Assembly (NCBI RefSeq): GCF_043290135.1
Contig: NC_134710.1
Span: 204,126,192 to 204,190,191 of the forward strand
Reading direction: 5' to 3'
Origin: Rhipicephalus microplus
Lineage: Eukaryota; Arthropoda; Arachnida; Ixodida; Ixodidae
DNA length: 64,000 nucleotides
Shown: positions 21,601 to 35,200 of the stretch, in pieces
Position numbering within the stretch: the first letter of the stretch is position 1
Layout of the letters: the number at the start of each line of letters is the position of its first letter
The notes under the pieces: generated by a model
What the model saw: the letters and a program-made list of their open reading frames with translations, nothing else
Databases searched by the model: none
Told to the model about the DNA's origin: nothing
Position numbers and translations under genes: made by a program

Positions 21601-23856
21601 AACACGACATCTAGCTGGTACAGCGGTAGGCATGGTTTAATGCAGTTTCATCAGCGCAAAGGGGCAGAGCGCACGTGACCAACGATGATGGCGGTGACAA
21701 TAATTTTTTCGCAAGTGCTCTATTTTTATTTTTTCTCAGAATAAAGCATATACGATTATGTGGACCGACAGCCTTGAAAGGCTAGTGTCCGGTGAGTGCG
21801 ACCGGCGGATGTTGAAGTGCCGGTGAGTGCAAGCGAAGTGCCGGCGAGTGCGCCCGGCAGATGTCGGCGGTGGCCCGTGTGCGCAGCGCTGCAGGCTTAA
21901 AAGAACGTGGCATCGATGCTCATCGCTCCTTGTACGCACACCAAACGCAAGAAACAATTGTTTATTCAAGTTAACCGGTGACAAGGGTATACTGTACCAT
22001 CATACTTACTTCTCGGCATAGCATATTAATAAATCCAGAAGCGTCGATGGCGTGTATGACGGACTCGGCCGATAAGCTAGGCCTACATTCGGTGGGAGTT
22101 CTAACGAGGGTGTTGGTTGTACTCGTATGGGTCACAATTACTTGGACCATTCTCTGCACAGGTGGTTCGCGAATGTTGACGTTTGAGTGATTCGCGAGCC
22201 TCTCATCGCAATATTAAAGTGTAGACGAGGTAAGCAAAACAATAAAGATTGCCAGAGATGCGTTAGAATTGTGATTTTGCCAACCAGCGCTGTTTTTCTG
22301 GCGTACATGGACACACCGCGGCATCGCAATTCGGATCGGACACCAGATCGTAACGTTCGTGAAATATTTTTCTGCCAGAACTGCTGATATATCGTCCCAA
22401 CCATGTTTTTAAGAGCTTAAGTACAACTCTCAGTCTTGGGCACAAGTGGCTTTACCGCATTGAGCCGATATGGCAGAGTACTAGCTGATAATTTAAATTT
22501 AGTATCGAAAATGGCGCTGTATGTCATGTAGTTTTATAATAAAAGATTTACGTGCCTACAAATTACCTAACAATTGCAACTGAGTTATGCATGCTAGATC
22601 AATTCTTGCTCTTCAAAATGCGTAATAGACATGTAGTGCCACCCGCAGTAGAATGGGGCTAGATATCATGAGTATAAATACCGGTTGCTGTGGGAGTGGT
22701 TGTCCGTAGCGCGAGAGGTACATGTTCAGGGCTGTTGTTTGCTGTGTTGCGTACTGATATATTGTGTACGCCGATGTCCGTCCTGCATATGTGACGTAAG
22801 CTTGAAGCAATCTATGCAGTTCACTGCTTCTACAAAATGCTCGACATACTTCTTTGAGACGCTAGTCCTAGTGCAGCAGGAATAATTCTACTCTTGGAGG
22901 GAGTTCATGCAGTCTAGCCTTACTAGATTGTAAAACCACAAAACACCTACCAGTTTAGAGAACGGAAACTGTACCTTTGGGCTTTTGTATAAAAAAAAAC
23001 AGTCAAATACGTAGCGACGGCGTACGGATCTGCAATACCGCGAGGCGAGATGGCGCTGGTAGTACTATGATCCTCAATAAAGAGACGCGTTTCTTGCTGC
23101 AGGTGGGAAACTCGCGGCTGGTTCGCGCTGCTCGCCTTCAATGGTGTTTTTTTTTGTTGATAATCGTGCTTCGCGTCTGTAATTGTCGCCAGGTGACCCA
23201 GCTGGCTTCGACTGGCAAAAACAATGTTAATCAAGTAACGTTTGCAAAGTTTATTGCGAGTGTCCAAGCCGGTACAACCAATGTATATGGTCAGGTCCGA
23301 ACAAAACGAGTCACTCATACATATCGAAAACTTTCAACCCATCTGTAAAGACTCTTGAAAGCTAACAAGCATATGCATATAACTGAACATCGAGATCACT
23401 GAACGAACATCGCTCTCATTATGTGGCGGCGTTCGAGTTTAATAGCATGGCTTCAGGACAAGGGTCCAATTCTGCCGTCAGATGCGGGTCTGGCCCTGTA
23501 GTTTTGATCTTCAAGTGAAGTGAATGCATGATGTGGAATCGGGAATGAACTTTGCACATTGCAGATTGATAGATCACGCAGTGAGAGCAATGTAGTTTTG
23601 CTAAATTTGTTAAATATGCAATTGCGGATGCGTGAAGTTCTGAATTTTTCTCGCTCTGCAATGCTACATTGAGTACTTCACAATTGTGCAATGTCGCCTC
23701 GTGTCGACAGGGTAGGCAGTAGTTTTAATTCTCAGCCATGAGTTCATATAATAGGTAACATGTATTTAGGTGATGGGGCTAAAATATTATAGGCTTGCTA
23801 CATTTATTGTTACAGTTAAGTTACACAGTTACTACACCTAAAATTTCTCCTCGCAG
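21601..23856. other. no recognised transposon
   Basis: A GC-rich patch at 21780-21900 has loosely repeated CCGGTGAGTGC/CCGGCGAGTGC motifs. The rest is AT-rich with overlapping chance ORFs (22947-23318 minus and 22977-23348 plus mirror each other). Nothing in it is recognisable. Confidence 0.4.
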
Positions 23857-23914
23857 GTAATGACCGGTCTGCTGAGTATGCAGTGGACATGTATGCCAAA
23901 GGAACAGTTATGAG
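23857..23914 (+). CDS. possible internal exon of an unknown gene
   Basis: The acceptor CTCCTCGCAG and the donor GAG/GTGTGT flank a 58-base open segment reading NDRSAEYAVDMYAKGTVM with two spare bases at each end. The composition looks protein-like, but I do not recognise the family and see no upstream exon. The reading phase continues into the candidate exon at 24568-24619. It could be a chance splice-site pair. Confidence 0.25.
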
Positions 23915-24567
23915 GTGTGTGATTACAGATCGAAAAGGCTCAATTCTAATAAAATAAGCTTTTGGCATGCATTGTACGATTTTGTTGTTTGTACATCTTT
24001 GTTGGTGCTCTTACAGTGCACTATATGCTCAGCTCTGAGCACAATCTCTTGTTTTCATAGATATATTGATAGAACTTCAGCACTCTCTTGCAAGCAAGCA
24101 CTTCTGAAATCAATTGGTGGTACATGGTCCAAATACTGGATCAATAAAGGTCACATTTATTACACACTGGTTGTTGTGTTTATTTTTTCAGTATACTTGT
24201 GCTTGAAAGCTGAAGTTGTGTTCTCCCAGCTACTTTTAGAGGTTATGACTTGAAATACGTACTATCCTGCAGTGTGGCTGCGAATAAGTCAAGATCATTT
24301 ATGTTTCTACTACCTGTGCGATTTCCTAGATTTTTTATCATGAAGGTAGTGCACAAATCTTCACTCCATATTGGTAGAAACTGTAGTTATGACAACTTCA
24401 TATGAACAGAAGCAGATGTTCTCAATAGAATCTGGGCGATTTTTCTGCTATATTCAAAAAACAGTACCACTTCCAATAAACATAACCTTGCTCTTCACGA
24501 CAGCGTTCACGTCTTTGAGGAACCAGTGCTGCAAGTGCTCATCACCTTTTATGATTTATTATTTTAG

Positions 24568-24619
24568 GAGCCCATTGAAAGTACGTGCAAAGCTGAAGCA
24601 ATTGAGTACAGCCTTATGA
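24568..24619 (+). CDS. possible terminal exon of the same unknown gene
   Basis: It follows a pyrimidine-rich acceptor (TTTATTATTTTAG). Read in the phase left by the candidate exon at 23857-23914, it encodes a basic end (RSPLKVRAKLKQLSTAL) and a TGA stop. An AATAAA signal at 24716-24721, about 100 bases after the stop, would suit a poly(A) site. Product unknown; support is positional only. Confidence 0.25.
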
Positions 24620-24721
24620 GCTTTGGCACATTTTTTTGTAAACTTGTATGAACTAAACCCAGTTAAATAAGAGAAAACAGTTCTGGGTGTTGTTTGTAAA
24701 CTATCACAAGGCACAAATAAA

Positions 24722-27700
24722 TGTCAGAAAGCCTGTTAATGCCCCCCACTGCGGGGGTGCTAGTTTTGTAATGCAATAATTAATTTCTGATGATTCACAT
24801 GCTAACTATGAAGTGATTGTGAGCCGTATAGTAGTGGGAAAATTTAGATAGATTTTGGGTTCCGGGGGTTAAAACAAATGACATTGTAGCCTCGCAGGAG
24901 ACAATACTGCTTGTCGAAACATTTGCTCTGTCACCTCATGTTCATAGATTTCTCATATTTTCAAGCTTACATCTTTGAAGAGTTAGTTTAGTTCACCTGC
25001 ACCACTGGGAACTGGTTCACAGCTGTGCACAAGAAGTTCAGAACTTGTGCAGCTCGAGTTCAGCAGTGCGGCATCTCAACTAAATGACGAGGTGCCGACA
25101 AATTGGAATTTTTATTTTGTTCGCTTAATTTAATGAGGTGCAAACACGCCACGTTTGTAGAGGTGGGTACGGTACTTACGTCTAATGCTATGTTGTTTGT
25201 CAAGCTGTGCCTGCGGCTGCACCACATTAGCACCGTCAGAGTAGGAGGGACAGGAAAATCAAGAACTAGTTTTGGTGCTGTACCTCTCCTGCGCTTTTTG
25301 ACATAAATGGCACGGTTTAGAAGATTGTATTGCTGCACCACTGAAACGAAAGGTGAGGTGGAGTACTTTGTTAAATGAATCATGAGGTGCAGGTGAATCG
25401 AACAAATCCTTAAGCACACAAGCGACTTAGCATTTCACCCGCATCGAAATATGACCACTATGGCTGGAATCAAACATGTGTTGTTGAGCTCAGCAGTGCC
25501 ACACAATCTAACTAACAGTGTTATAGTTTCATCGTTATTGAGGTGTAGATTCCATGCCAGGGTAGACAGCCAACGCTTGCAGCTAATCTAATGCATCCCT
25601 CCTTGATATGCGCGGTAAAATATTCACAAATATAGCATTGCATGCGTGAGGTTTGATATGAGCTGTTGTAGTGGACATTCAGATGTCGCAGCGTGCTTGC
25701 AGAGTAGACATTCGTGGGTAGTCATCTTGTCATTGCATGGCAGTCTGGAAAAACAAGTAACATTACCAGATATCAATGCATGAAACACAAATAAACTCAG
25801 TTAAGTGATAAGCAACATTATTTTGTACATATATCTAATGGTATTCATAACACGTGTATCACTCATTGCTGCCTCTTCACAAGGCAGGTCACGTGGCAGG
25901 TTGCTTGCCCAGTGTACACAGCTGCTTCCATGTCAGGTGGGACAGGAGGCTGTGGTAGAAAAAAAGTATTTCTTATTTCTTTGTCACTTTTGTGTCACAA
26001 TATAGCAAAACCACACCCATAAATATGTGATATTTCTCAAACGCGATGGCGGTAAACTGTCAACTAGTAGGTTTTTGCACAATATATGGGCTAGCTACGA
26101 AGACACATGTGAGGCGACAGTGATTTTTTGCCCTGTTTCAACGCCACGGCCTTGTTGGTAATACTTGGCGATAGAATTGGAGAATTAGCTATTGAGTCAG
26201 CGACTCGTTCCCACGTGAAGCCACGCCGCAAGTAACGCAGGTTTTTTCGGTGACAGATTGAGACGTTAAAAAAAATTTTAAATTTAATATTGCGATGCGC
26301 TGTCATCGTGTGACGCTATGCAATCATTGAAAAAAAAACTACATATGTTGAATTGAACCAACTAGCCCAGGAAAAAAACATCCTTAAAAACTGAAGTGGT
26401 TTCTACTCACTGGCCCGGGCTTGCATCCGATGAAATCTTCAACGTTCGCTTCGTTCTTTGAAAGTCACTTCAGTTCCCTTTGCGAAAGCATGTGAACGAG
26501 TCAAAATAAACAGAACGAGAAAGAGTGTGCCGGTCAGCTGAGGCTCGAAATACTTACAGTGAAAAGAAACGGTCGGAGACAGATCAGAACGTACCACGGG
26601 CAGTTAGTTACATGCCGTCGCAACTGTCAGCCGCCGTATAATATAAAAGGAGAATAATGATGTCGATAGGCTGCTGCTCACCTCAAGTCAGCTGGAACAA
26701 ATACTATTACAAAAAATTCATGACGCAGCACATGTTCAAGAAAAACTGCTTGCTATAAGAAGAAGTTGTTTTTATGGGTAACTAAATGCAAAGATGTAGT
26801 ATTTGATCGTTTCAGAATTTAAACTTGGCCCCGACGACGGCGCCCCTACAAGAAAGTGCATTATCGTGAGTGGCGAGAGAGGTTAGTAGATTCACTCTGG
26901 CTGTTTGAAGCAGAAACGTGCCGCGGTTGATTTGTTTCGCCCCCTACAGGTGATCCCTTAAACTTGAGAGTTTTGGGGGCCTGGTAAAGCTCTGTGAGAG
27001 AGTTGCGCCACTCCCTAAGAGTGTGTATGAACTCTATTTCAGAAACGTGACTGTACTCTGGCAAGGGAGCTTTTCACTCTCGTTCAGCCAGAGTACCAGA
27101 ACTCAGTCGAGGCAGTGTGCTTACCCTTTGCAGAAGAGAGTTCCCTGCACTTCTAAAAAGAGAGTGAAATATGGGACAAACCTCTCTCCCGCAAAGAGAG
27201 TTGCCAGCAGTCTCTTGTGGCTGTGAGTGGTCTATTGTTTAAGCTGATCCTTATGCAACTGGTACCAACGTTATTTCTCCTACAGCAAAAAACAACATAT
27301 ATAGTGTTATTGCTGTTGAATCTACATATGAAAACGATCATGTGGTGACGCGAGTAGACAGTCAGCGCTCAAAGCATTCTATATATGCTGTTTATTCTAA
27401 TCAACCATACTTTCTCTTGTGGTTTTCTTATACCACCTGTTCGTGTGCAACCAATGTCACTTCCCGTGACGGAAATGACGTCAGTGAACTTTTTGTAGAT
27501 CCCGGCGTAAAATAACTTCTAGTTAAATAAATTCTTCATGACATGACAAGATGTAATAAAAACTTTTAGGCAAAAAGCACCTTCATACCTCACTATGTCC
27601 CTCTGGTTGCAAGGCATGCCCCGTAGTGCAGTCATAGTGCAAAACATCTGCGCACAACGCACCTACAAACGCATCTGTCTAAAGATAACATAATACCCCT

Positions 27701-28831
27701 GCACTGACCGTCCATTCATCCGTCCGTGGATCTGTCTATCCTCCTATCCGCCTGCCCATTCATTCATCCGTCTATCCGTATGTTCGTGCCTACTTCCGTT
27801 GACCTATCCCTTCTTGGTAATAGTCGATAACTTCAACGTATACGCATTATGGGCCTTAGGTTCAGTCTCGCCTTGTAGTCATCATTAACTGCGTAGAGAT
27901 GCGTGGATTTAGCGTTTTAATGCGGTTCCTGCAAAAATATAGCCATTGCCATTTAGAACGACGCTAGTTCCATTGTCATCATGTTCAGCTTATTTAAAGC
28001 TCCTTTGCTCTGCAGCTGCGAAGGCTGTTAGGCAGAGCGGGCATGGTGAGCGCTAAATTAGAAGCCGGTTGCCTGATAAGGCTGGTTTCCATTGCGTTAA
28101 CAGTATTCGGAAAAATAAAATGACAATTTATTTTTGAAGTCAGCACGTGCTTAGCACGAAACAAACACTATGAGGCTTCAGGAACACAATAGTAACATTC
28201 CACGCCAGCCTAAAGTTTCCCTTTCGTTTTCCTTTCATATCGCGATTGTGTTCATAAATAGTTCATAATACTAATTAACAATTTCATTCCTCGCCATTTG
28301 ATACCCACTTCAAGAGACCAACTGTACTTAGAAGGCACTGAAATCGGTTAAGATGTAATGATCGATCCATAACTTTTGTCTTACGTAAGTGTCTTTCACG
28401 CTCACAAAAGTTGTGGACTACTTGTAGCCTGTCAGTTCGGAAAGCCTCTTCACTATTGAAGAGTTTTCAGGGTGATGAAATTTTCGAGATAGCCATTCAC
28501 AAACTATACATGAATGTTCCAGCTATTTTTGCGCTTTACTGCGGAACAGTGCATTTTCTTACAGATGTAACTCGAACAGGGCATTCCTACCAAAAATGTT
28601 CATGGCATATAGCTCAATGAAGCCTATTCCGAACATATCTTCCAATTTAATTATATAGCCCGCAAACTAACAGGCGATACAAAATCTAGGTGTAATAAGT
28701 ATGATTATGTTTAAAATAGGGTCAATTAGTAAATATAACTCATTTATTCACTAACTGAAGTTATGGTAACTTTTATGAACGTCCACAGTACTTGGCCTTT
28801 CTCTAAAACATTTTTGACACTTTATTGATCG
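24722..28831. other. long stretch without recognised genes or transposons
   Basis: Mostly AT-rich unique-looking sequence. A degraded ATCC/GTCC simple repeat lies at about 27710-27790. GAGAGTT-like words recur at 26960-27200 without a clear array. Small ORFs (25060-25419 minus, 26861-27064 minus, 28411-28620 plus) show no motif. Confidence 0.4.
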
Positions 28832-28979
28832 ATATGTAGGATATAACATCCCAAAACCACCATATGATTATAAGAGACGCCGTAGTGGAGGACTCCGGAA
28901 ATTTAGACCACTTGGGGTTCCTTAACGTGTACCTGATTCTGAGCGCACGGGCCTGCAGCATTTTTGCCTTCTTCGAAAT
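28832..28979 (-). mobile_element. Ruka-type SINE fragment, copy 3 (head missing)
   Basis: ACATCCCAAAACCACCATAT, GAGACGCCGTAGTGGAGGAC and TTAACGTGTACCTGATTCTG match the SINE body and tail. Homology stops near 28979 before the tRNA-like head, as in a 5'-truncated copy. Confidence 0.85.
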
Positions 28980-29297
28980 TATGACGTACGCGCAGTAGCG
29001 GGAAACGCCTAAGTATTTAATTAATCTGCGTGTATTTCACGTCGAACCTTATGCAAGTATACGACTCTGCCAGAATTTCACCCCGATTAACCTGTGGCCA
29101 CCATGACTAAAATAGCTACAGTCTCGCAATCCCAACGTTCGTTATATTTTTAAAACGGAAGCCCGTTGCTGTAAGAAATAGGCAAGAATTGACATGCCAA
29201 GGTAGATTAGCACAGAAATCGTCTCGCTGCTAAGCTAGAGGGCGTGGGTTAAACTCCCAGCCATGGCGGGCACACTTTATTGAAGGTGAAACACAGC
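28980..29297. other. unassigned; possible relic of a tRNA-like repeat
   Basis: A B-box-like GGGTTAAACTCCC near 29247 and GGCGGG after it hint at an eroded tRNA-derived repeat, but no body is recognisable. Confidence 0.3.
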
Positions 29298-29308
29298 GAA
29301 CACCTGTG

Positions 29309-30430
29309 ATCATCATCATCAGCCTGACTACGTCCACTGCAGGACAAAGGCCTTTTCCATGTTCCGCCAGTTAACCCGGTCCTCTGCTTGCTGCTGCCAA
29401 TTTACACCCGCAATTTTCTGAATCTCATCTGCCCACCTAACCTTCTGTCTCCCACTAACTCCCTTGCCTTCTCTGAAAATCCAGTTAGTAACCCTTGAAG
29501 ACCAGCGGTTATCATGTCAACGCGCTACATGCCCGGCCTATTTCCATTTTTTCTTTTTGATTTCAACTATCATATCCTAAACCCCGTTTGTTCCCTATTC
29601 TACTATGCTCTCTTCTTGTATCTTGAGGTTACACCTACCAATTTTCTTTCCATCGCTCGCTGCGTCGTCCTCAATTTAAGCTGAACCCACTTTGTAAGTC
29701 TCAAGGTTTCTGTTCCGTAACTAAGTACCAGCAAGATACAGCTGTTATATACCTTAATCATGAGAGAGAGTGGCAATCTACATGTCATAATTTGAGAGTT
29801 CTTGCCAAATGTGCTCCACCCCATTCTTATTCTTCTAGTTACTTCAATCTCGTGGTTCAGCTCCATGGTTATTACCTGCCCTAAGTAGACATAGTCTTTT
29901 ACAACTTGAAGTGCACTATTACTTATCTCGAAGCGCTGCTCTCTTCCGAGGTTGTTGTACATTACTTTCGTTTTCTGCAGATTAATTTTCAGACCCACCT
30001 TTCTGCTCTCCTTGTCTAACTCTGTAATCATGAGTTGCAATGCGTCCCCTGAGTTACCCAGAAATCCAATGTCATCGGCGAAGTGCAGGTTAGTAAGGTA
30101 CTCTTCATTAACGCTTATCTCTAGCTGTTCCCATTCCAGGCTTCCGAAAACCTTCTGAAAGCACGCGTTAAATAGCATTGGGGCGATTCAGTCCCCCTGC
30201 CTTACACCCTTCTTGATTGGTAGTCTGTTACTTTCTTTAGGAAGCACTATGGTAGCAGTTGATCCCCTGTAGATTCCTTCGAGGATGTTTATATACACTT
30301 CATCGACGCCCTGATTTCGCAGTGTCTGCATGACGGTTCATATTTCTACTGAATAAAACGCCTTCTCGTAATCTATGAAGGCTATGTATAGTGGTTGGTT
30401 ATAATCTTGCATCTCTCTATTACCTGATAT
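29309..30430 (-). pseudogene. RTE 3' half: RT palm to C-terminus
   Basis: ORF 29603-30178 (191 aa) reads MLFNACFQKVFGSLEWEQLE, then LHFADDIGFLGNSGDALQLM (catalytic FADD retained), LKINLQKTKVMYNNLG and VKDYVYLGQVITMELNHEIE. Frames upstream to 30430 cover the motif A region; downstream to 29309 they cover the C-terminal AGHVAR-like region and the GATGAT tail. An in-frame stop lies near 30188 where the full-length copy reads VRQGD. Confidence 0.9.
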
Positions 30431-32236
30431 TATGGCCCTCAGTCCCAAGCAGCTGCAAAGCAACTGACCATGGCGCCGGTGAGATTTGCAACGCAATAGA
30501 GGGTGCTAAGTATATCTGGATCCGCACAGGCCGCTATTGGAACCTGAACTTGGCGACATTTAACGCTAGAACCTTATCTTGTGAGGTAAGTCTAGCTCTG
30601 CTATTTGAGGAGCTAGAGGGTGTTAAATGGGATATAATAGGGCTAAGTCAGGTTAGGAGGACAGATGAGGCCTATACGGTGCTATAGAATGGGCACGTCC
30701 TTTGCTATTGGGGCTTGCCTGACAGAAGAGAACTGGTAGTGGGGTTCCTAACTCAAAGAAACATAGCTTGCAACATAGAGGATTACTGTAGCTATAATGA
30801 AAGGGTGGTAGGTTTCCTAATTGAACTGAATAAGAGCTACAAGATGAAGGTGGTGAGGCTTACGCGCCTACATCCAGCCATGATGACGCTTCAGTTGAAA
30901 GCTTCTATGAAGACGTAGAATCGGCAATGAGTAAGGTAAAAACAAAGTATACTGTACTGCTGGTAGACTTTAATGCTAAGGTAATGGAGAAGCAGGCTGA
31001 AGACCAGGCAGTAGGAGAATATGGCATCAGTGCTAGAAATGCCAGAGGAGAGCTACTAGTAAAATTCGCAGAAAGCAAGAGTTTACGGATTTTGAATACC
31101 TTCTATCAAAAACAAGGAAACATTAGGCGGAAATGGAGGAGCCCTAATAGCAAAAATAATAATGAAATAGACTTTATAATGAGTGCACAGCCAGGCATCG
31201 TGCAGTATATGGAAGTGGTTGGCAAGTGACCATATAATGGTGTGGTCTCGAATTGGCCTAGACTTGAAGAAAGAACGACAAATACTTATACTCAAGAAGC
31301 CAATCAATGAGTTAGCACTGAGGGGGAAAGTACAGGAATTCGGAGTGTCGCTTCAAAACAGATACTCGGCTCTTAATAAGAAAACCGACCTTAGCGTAGA
31401 TGCAATGAATGATAATCTGACGAGTATCATTACGGAGTGTGCAGTGGACATTGGAGGCATGGTAGTTAGACAGGACACTGGCAAGCTTTCCCAGGAAACA
31501 AAGAATCTTATTAGGAAGAGTCAAATCATGAAAGTCTCAAGTACAACAGACAAACTGGAACTGGCAAAGCTTTCGAAGTTGATTAATAGGCGCAAGGTAT
31601 GCGATGTGAGAAGGTATAACATGGAAAGAATTGAACTCGCTCTGAAAAACGGAGGAAGCGTCAAAACAGTGAAGAGGAAACTTAGGATAGGCGAAAATCG
31701 AATGTATGCACTAAGGGACAAAGAGGGCAAAGTAACTACCAATATGGGTAGGATAGTTAAAATAGCGGAGGAGTTTTACAGAGATCTGTACAGTAGCCGG
31801 GACAACCACGACCTTAATACTATAAGACTTGCAGTTAATACTATAATACTTAATACTATAAGAACTTGAGAGCATGCAAAGAGGCAAAGCTGCTGGTGAG
31901 AATCAGATAACATCAGATCTGCTGAAAGAAGGAGGACAGATTTTTCTAGAAAAACTAGCCACCCTATTCACGAGGTGTCTCCTGACGTGAAGAGTACCAG
32001 AGTCTTGGAAGAAGGTCAACATCATCTTAATACATAAGAAAGAAGATGACAAGGGCAAGAAGGATTACAGGCCGATCAGCTTGCTTTCTATAGTATACAA
32101 GCTATTTACAAAGGTAATCGCTAACAGAGTAATGAAAATATTAGAATTCAATCAACCAAAAGAACAAGCAGGATCTCAAACAGGCTGCTCAACAATCGAC
32201 CACATTTATACTATCAATCAGGTAATAGAGAAATCT
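30431..32236 (+). pseudogene. RTE 5' half: endonuclease to start of RT, inverted
   Basis: Colinear with 48951 to about 50785 of the full-length RTE. Frames carry the endonuclease start (LATFNARTLSCEVSLALLFE), then a stop at 30686, VDFNAKVMEKQAEDQ (31 kb), IDFIMSAQPGIVQYMEVVGK, and the connector (31183-31869). A deletion or rearrangement near 31830-31870 repeats TTAATACTATA several times. RT begins at 32081 with the ANRV and EFNQPKEQAG blocks. Stops and shifts make it non-coding. Confidence 0.9.
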
Positions 32237-32247
32237 GAACACCTCTG

Positions 32248-35200
32248 TTCCATGGTAAAGAATGTCAGTAAACAACATCATGAACAATGATTGTCGTCAT
32301 CAGGTGGTCAAAAATTATTTCGGTTGCCCTAACTACAACGAGCACCATAATCATAGTGGCTTTGGCACATAAAGCGGAGCTTTTTTGTGGCGTATGATGT
32401 GTTCAGCCACCACGCATTTTTATACGCAATCACCAATTTGTTTCCCCTTTTTCAGGTGCTGACTACAGACTGCTGGTAAATCACTAGTGTCAGCACGTAG
32501 GAAAAAAGTGTAACAATGAAGAGCCTGTTTTTTCGTAGACGCAGTAATAATGAGAACAAATAGACAGTGAGCGCGAAGGAAAGTAAAATGTAAAGTTTGA
32601 CTCATACAAAATTTTAGAGGGTGGGCAAATAATTACTAAGTCCGCAGGTAATATTTTGTTCACTGTGCGGCTTGTGTGATGTTTTAGCAGACTGCAAAAG
32701 AGGGGAGGGTGAAGGCTGTTCGCAGTGCTGAAGGATGAACAAGGATGGCAGATTGCAGTTGTCTGTCGTTTTTATTTTTTTTATAACTGCACGTGGTGTT
32801 TCTCTTTGTGTAAGGTAACAGAAAAAACAGGCTCGTGCCTAACTGAATACCTCGCAAACAGCTTCGCTTTTGGAAATACCAATCTAAGACTGTCAGCGAG
32901 AAAAAAAGTGGAGACAATTTTTTTCACTTCCTACTCACGTGCGCGCACTCACTGACTCACTTACTCGCTCACTCACTCGCTCACTCACTCACTCACTCAC
33001 TCACTCACTCTTTCTCACACAAGCACACACGCAGACACACACACTCACACGCACGTACGTACACTCAATTTCAAAGGCGTACACGTCCTACGTCTGCATC
33101 GCAGTGCGACTTTTGGGGACAACCAGACAGACAGACAAAGAATTTTATTGGGTCCTGAGAAACGCTGCTCCTTAAGAGCAACATCGCGGTTTGGGGAAAT
33201 TTCGCGGTTAAAACGAACTGACAAGTATGGCTTGTACCCTCGACCACCATTATTTCCTCTTCACTATGTAAGGCAAGCATGCATATTGCACTCTAGAGTA
33301 ATTGAAATGAGAGAAACGCCATGGCAGTTACCGTGGACAGAACCTTACCAATAGCTTAAAAAATGTTCTTACCTCAACTGTAACTGTTCGGAATCCCAAA
33401 CATCTGTCGCCGTTAGATGGATGCAAATACATGGTAACACTTTTCTTTTTCACACGCGTAATTTCTTGGTTAACGAAGTTGTGAAAACTTCTGAAAACGA
33501 GGCGTGTCGAAAGTAAAAATAGAAATGGGAGTGCCCTTTCTTTGTTGATGCTTTTGCTCCTCCTTACAGTTTTGCGTCCTTACGCCAAACAATCTTCTAG
33601 TTTACGTGAAACATGTAATTATCCTTTTAATTACATAGTATTAGGTCAGGGCTTTCAAAGAGAGACGAGGCTTTATAGCTGGCAGAAATCCTCAGCAATG
33701 CATGAGAGTAGTTCTGGAGGCGGCAACTCGGGTCGAGGTCGTTGAAAAACTACTGTATCAGCAGCAGCACATTCCACAGAGAGCAGGCTAACTTCAACAG
33801 GGTAGAGGTAATGTGTGGGCACCTATAACCCTCCTGGCATAATATTTTACGGCGCAGCGAGTACGTCACCAGCAGTTTGGCGAAAATAGAAAGTGGGAGA
33901 GACACTGAGAATTTCGCTAGCGGTGCGGCAAAGCTGCGAGCAGAGTTGCACCGACCAACGAACCGTAGCGTGGCTGTTTCAGAGAGAGCTTTTGGCTTAG
34001 AACATATGTGTCGCTGCTGCGGTACTTCAGTGCTGCAGATTTTCCTGGTCAGATTAAAATCTTGGAAATAGATGCCGAAAGAAAAAAGTACCGTGACGTT
34101 TTGTATGTATTTCCTGTAAAATTATTTCAATAATAATCAAGGATTACGACAGGCTCGTATAATATTTTAACAAAAAATTTAACGGAACAAAAGGGGTAGA
34201 TGAGGGAGTGACTTTTGCGAGCATTAGTTTTTAAGCAAAATAATTGGGACGAAGATTTTTCGCAATTTTCGGACTATCTGCGCTGGTTCAGTGTTTAGTC
34301 TCTAGTGTTACGACGTGAGCGCGCTAAATTTCATTTTTTTATTGTTCTTTAATGCAGCAGGAGTATCAGCTGCATGTAGGTATTTATGAGATGAACATTT
34401 CAAAAAATAGCCCGGAACTTAAACTTGGAATAAAGAAATCCACTACGAACCATACTATCTATTTATTGAACTATGGATGACTTATGAATCACCAGGATTA
34501 TAACTATCTACGCTGATTACTAGTTGCCATGCACCTCTATGGCTTCAAAAAATCAGCGATGCATGCACTCGAACACTTAGATCTTGCCCAGGCAGCAAGT
34601 GCATAGCGTGGAAAAGTAGCAAAAGCAAATTTGTTGCTAAAGCTCTCATAAAAGGCTAGGCACATGGGTAGATCTGGCTTTGGGATAGTAAATAAACACA
34701 TTTTATAATGTTCACGAGCAAGTATGGCGAAGGAGTTCATCGGTAGAGGTTATAGAGATAAGTGCAGCGTGAGAATATTTACATTATTGACCAGGACCCA
34801 ATCTGCAGAGGTAGCTACTTTGCTTACTTCAACCAGGACACTATAAAACTATGTCTTTATTACAGTGCTGGCCAGTACCTAAGATACGTGTACCTTAATT
34901 ACCCTTTGGGCAACTTGAATCCGCATCAAGTTACGCCTCACGAGACGAGTGTATATCTTTATTTCCGATAGCTTCAATGGCGTCTCATGAGCTTGATACC
35001 AAATACGGCAATAAAGCAACACTATGCAAAAAAAAAACTTTACCTGATCTCCGCTTCTCTGGGTGACACTTAATTCATGATGCCACTAAGCCGCCTCAAT
35101 AAAACTAACGACATTAAGACGCTCTGATCTTTCTGTCAGAGTCCTCCTGCAAAGACAGGCGATAAGATCTGTGCATCCCTTGTCATGAAGCACAGTTACG

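Larger units (their letters stand above)
29298..32247 (-). mobile_element. RTE LINE insertion with 5' inversion (twin-priming structure)
   Basis: The minus-strand part (29309-30430) carries the 3' half of the RTE. The plus-strand part (30431-32236) carries the 5' half in opposite orientation. Both halves reach the same internal point (equivalent to about 50768-50785 of the full-length copy), overlapping by roughly 16 bases. GAACACCTGTG (29298-29308) and GAACACCTCTG (32237-32247) bracket the whole unit as an 11-bp duplication with one difference. This is the arrangement expected when a second target strand primes internally on the same RNA. Both halves carry stops and frameshifts, so the copy is dead. 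Confidence 0.9.

Noticed and set aside
22947..23348. Mirrored 123-aa ORFs on both strands
   Set aside because: No recognisable motif, and mirrored open frames of this size are common by chance.
32947..33060. CRISPR array
   Set aside because: Units are 4 bp without spacers, and the genome is a eukaryote's.
32939..33175. ORF with SLTRSLTHSLTHS repeats
   Set aside because: It is the CTCA microsatellite in frame.
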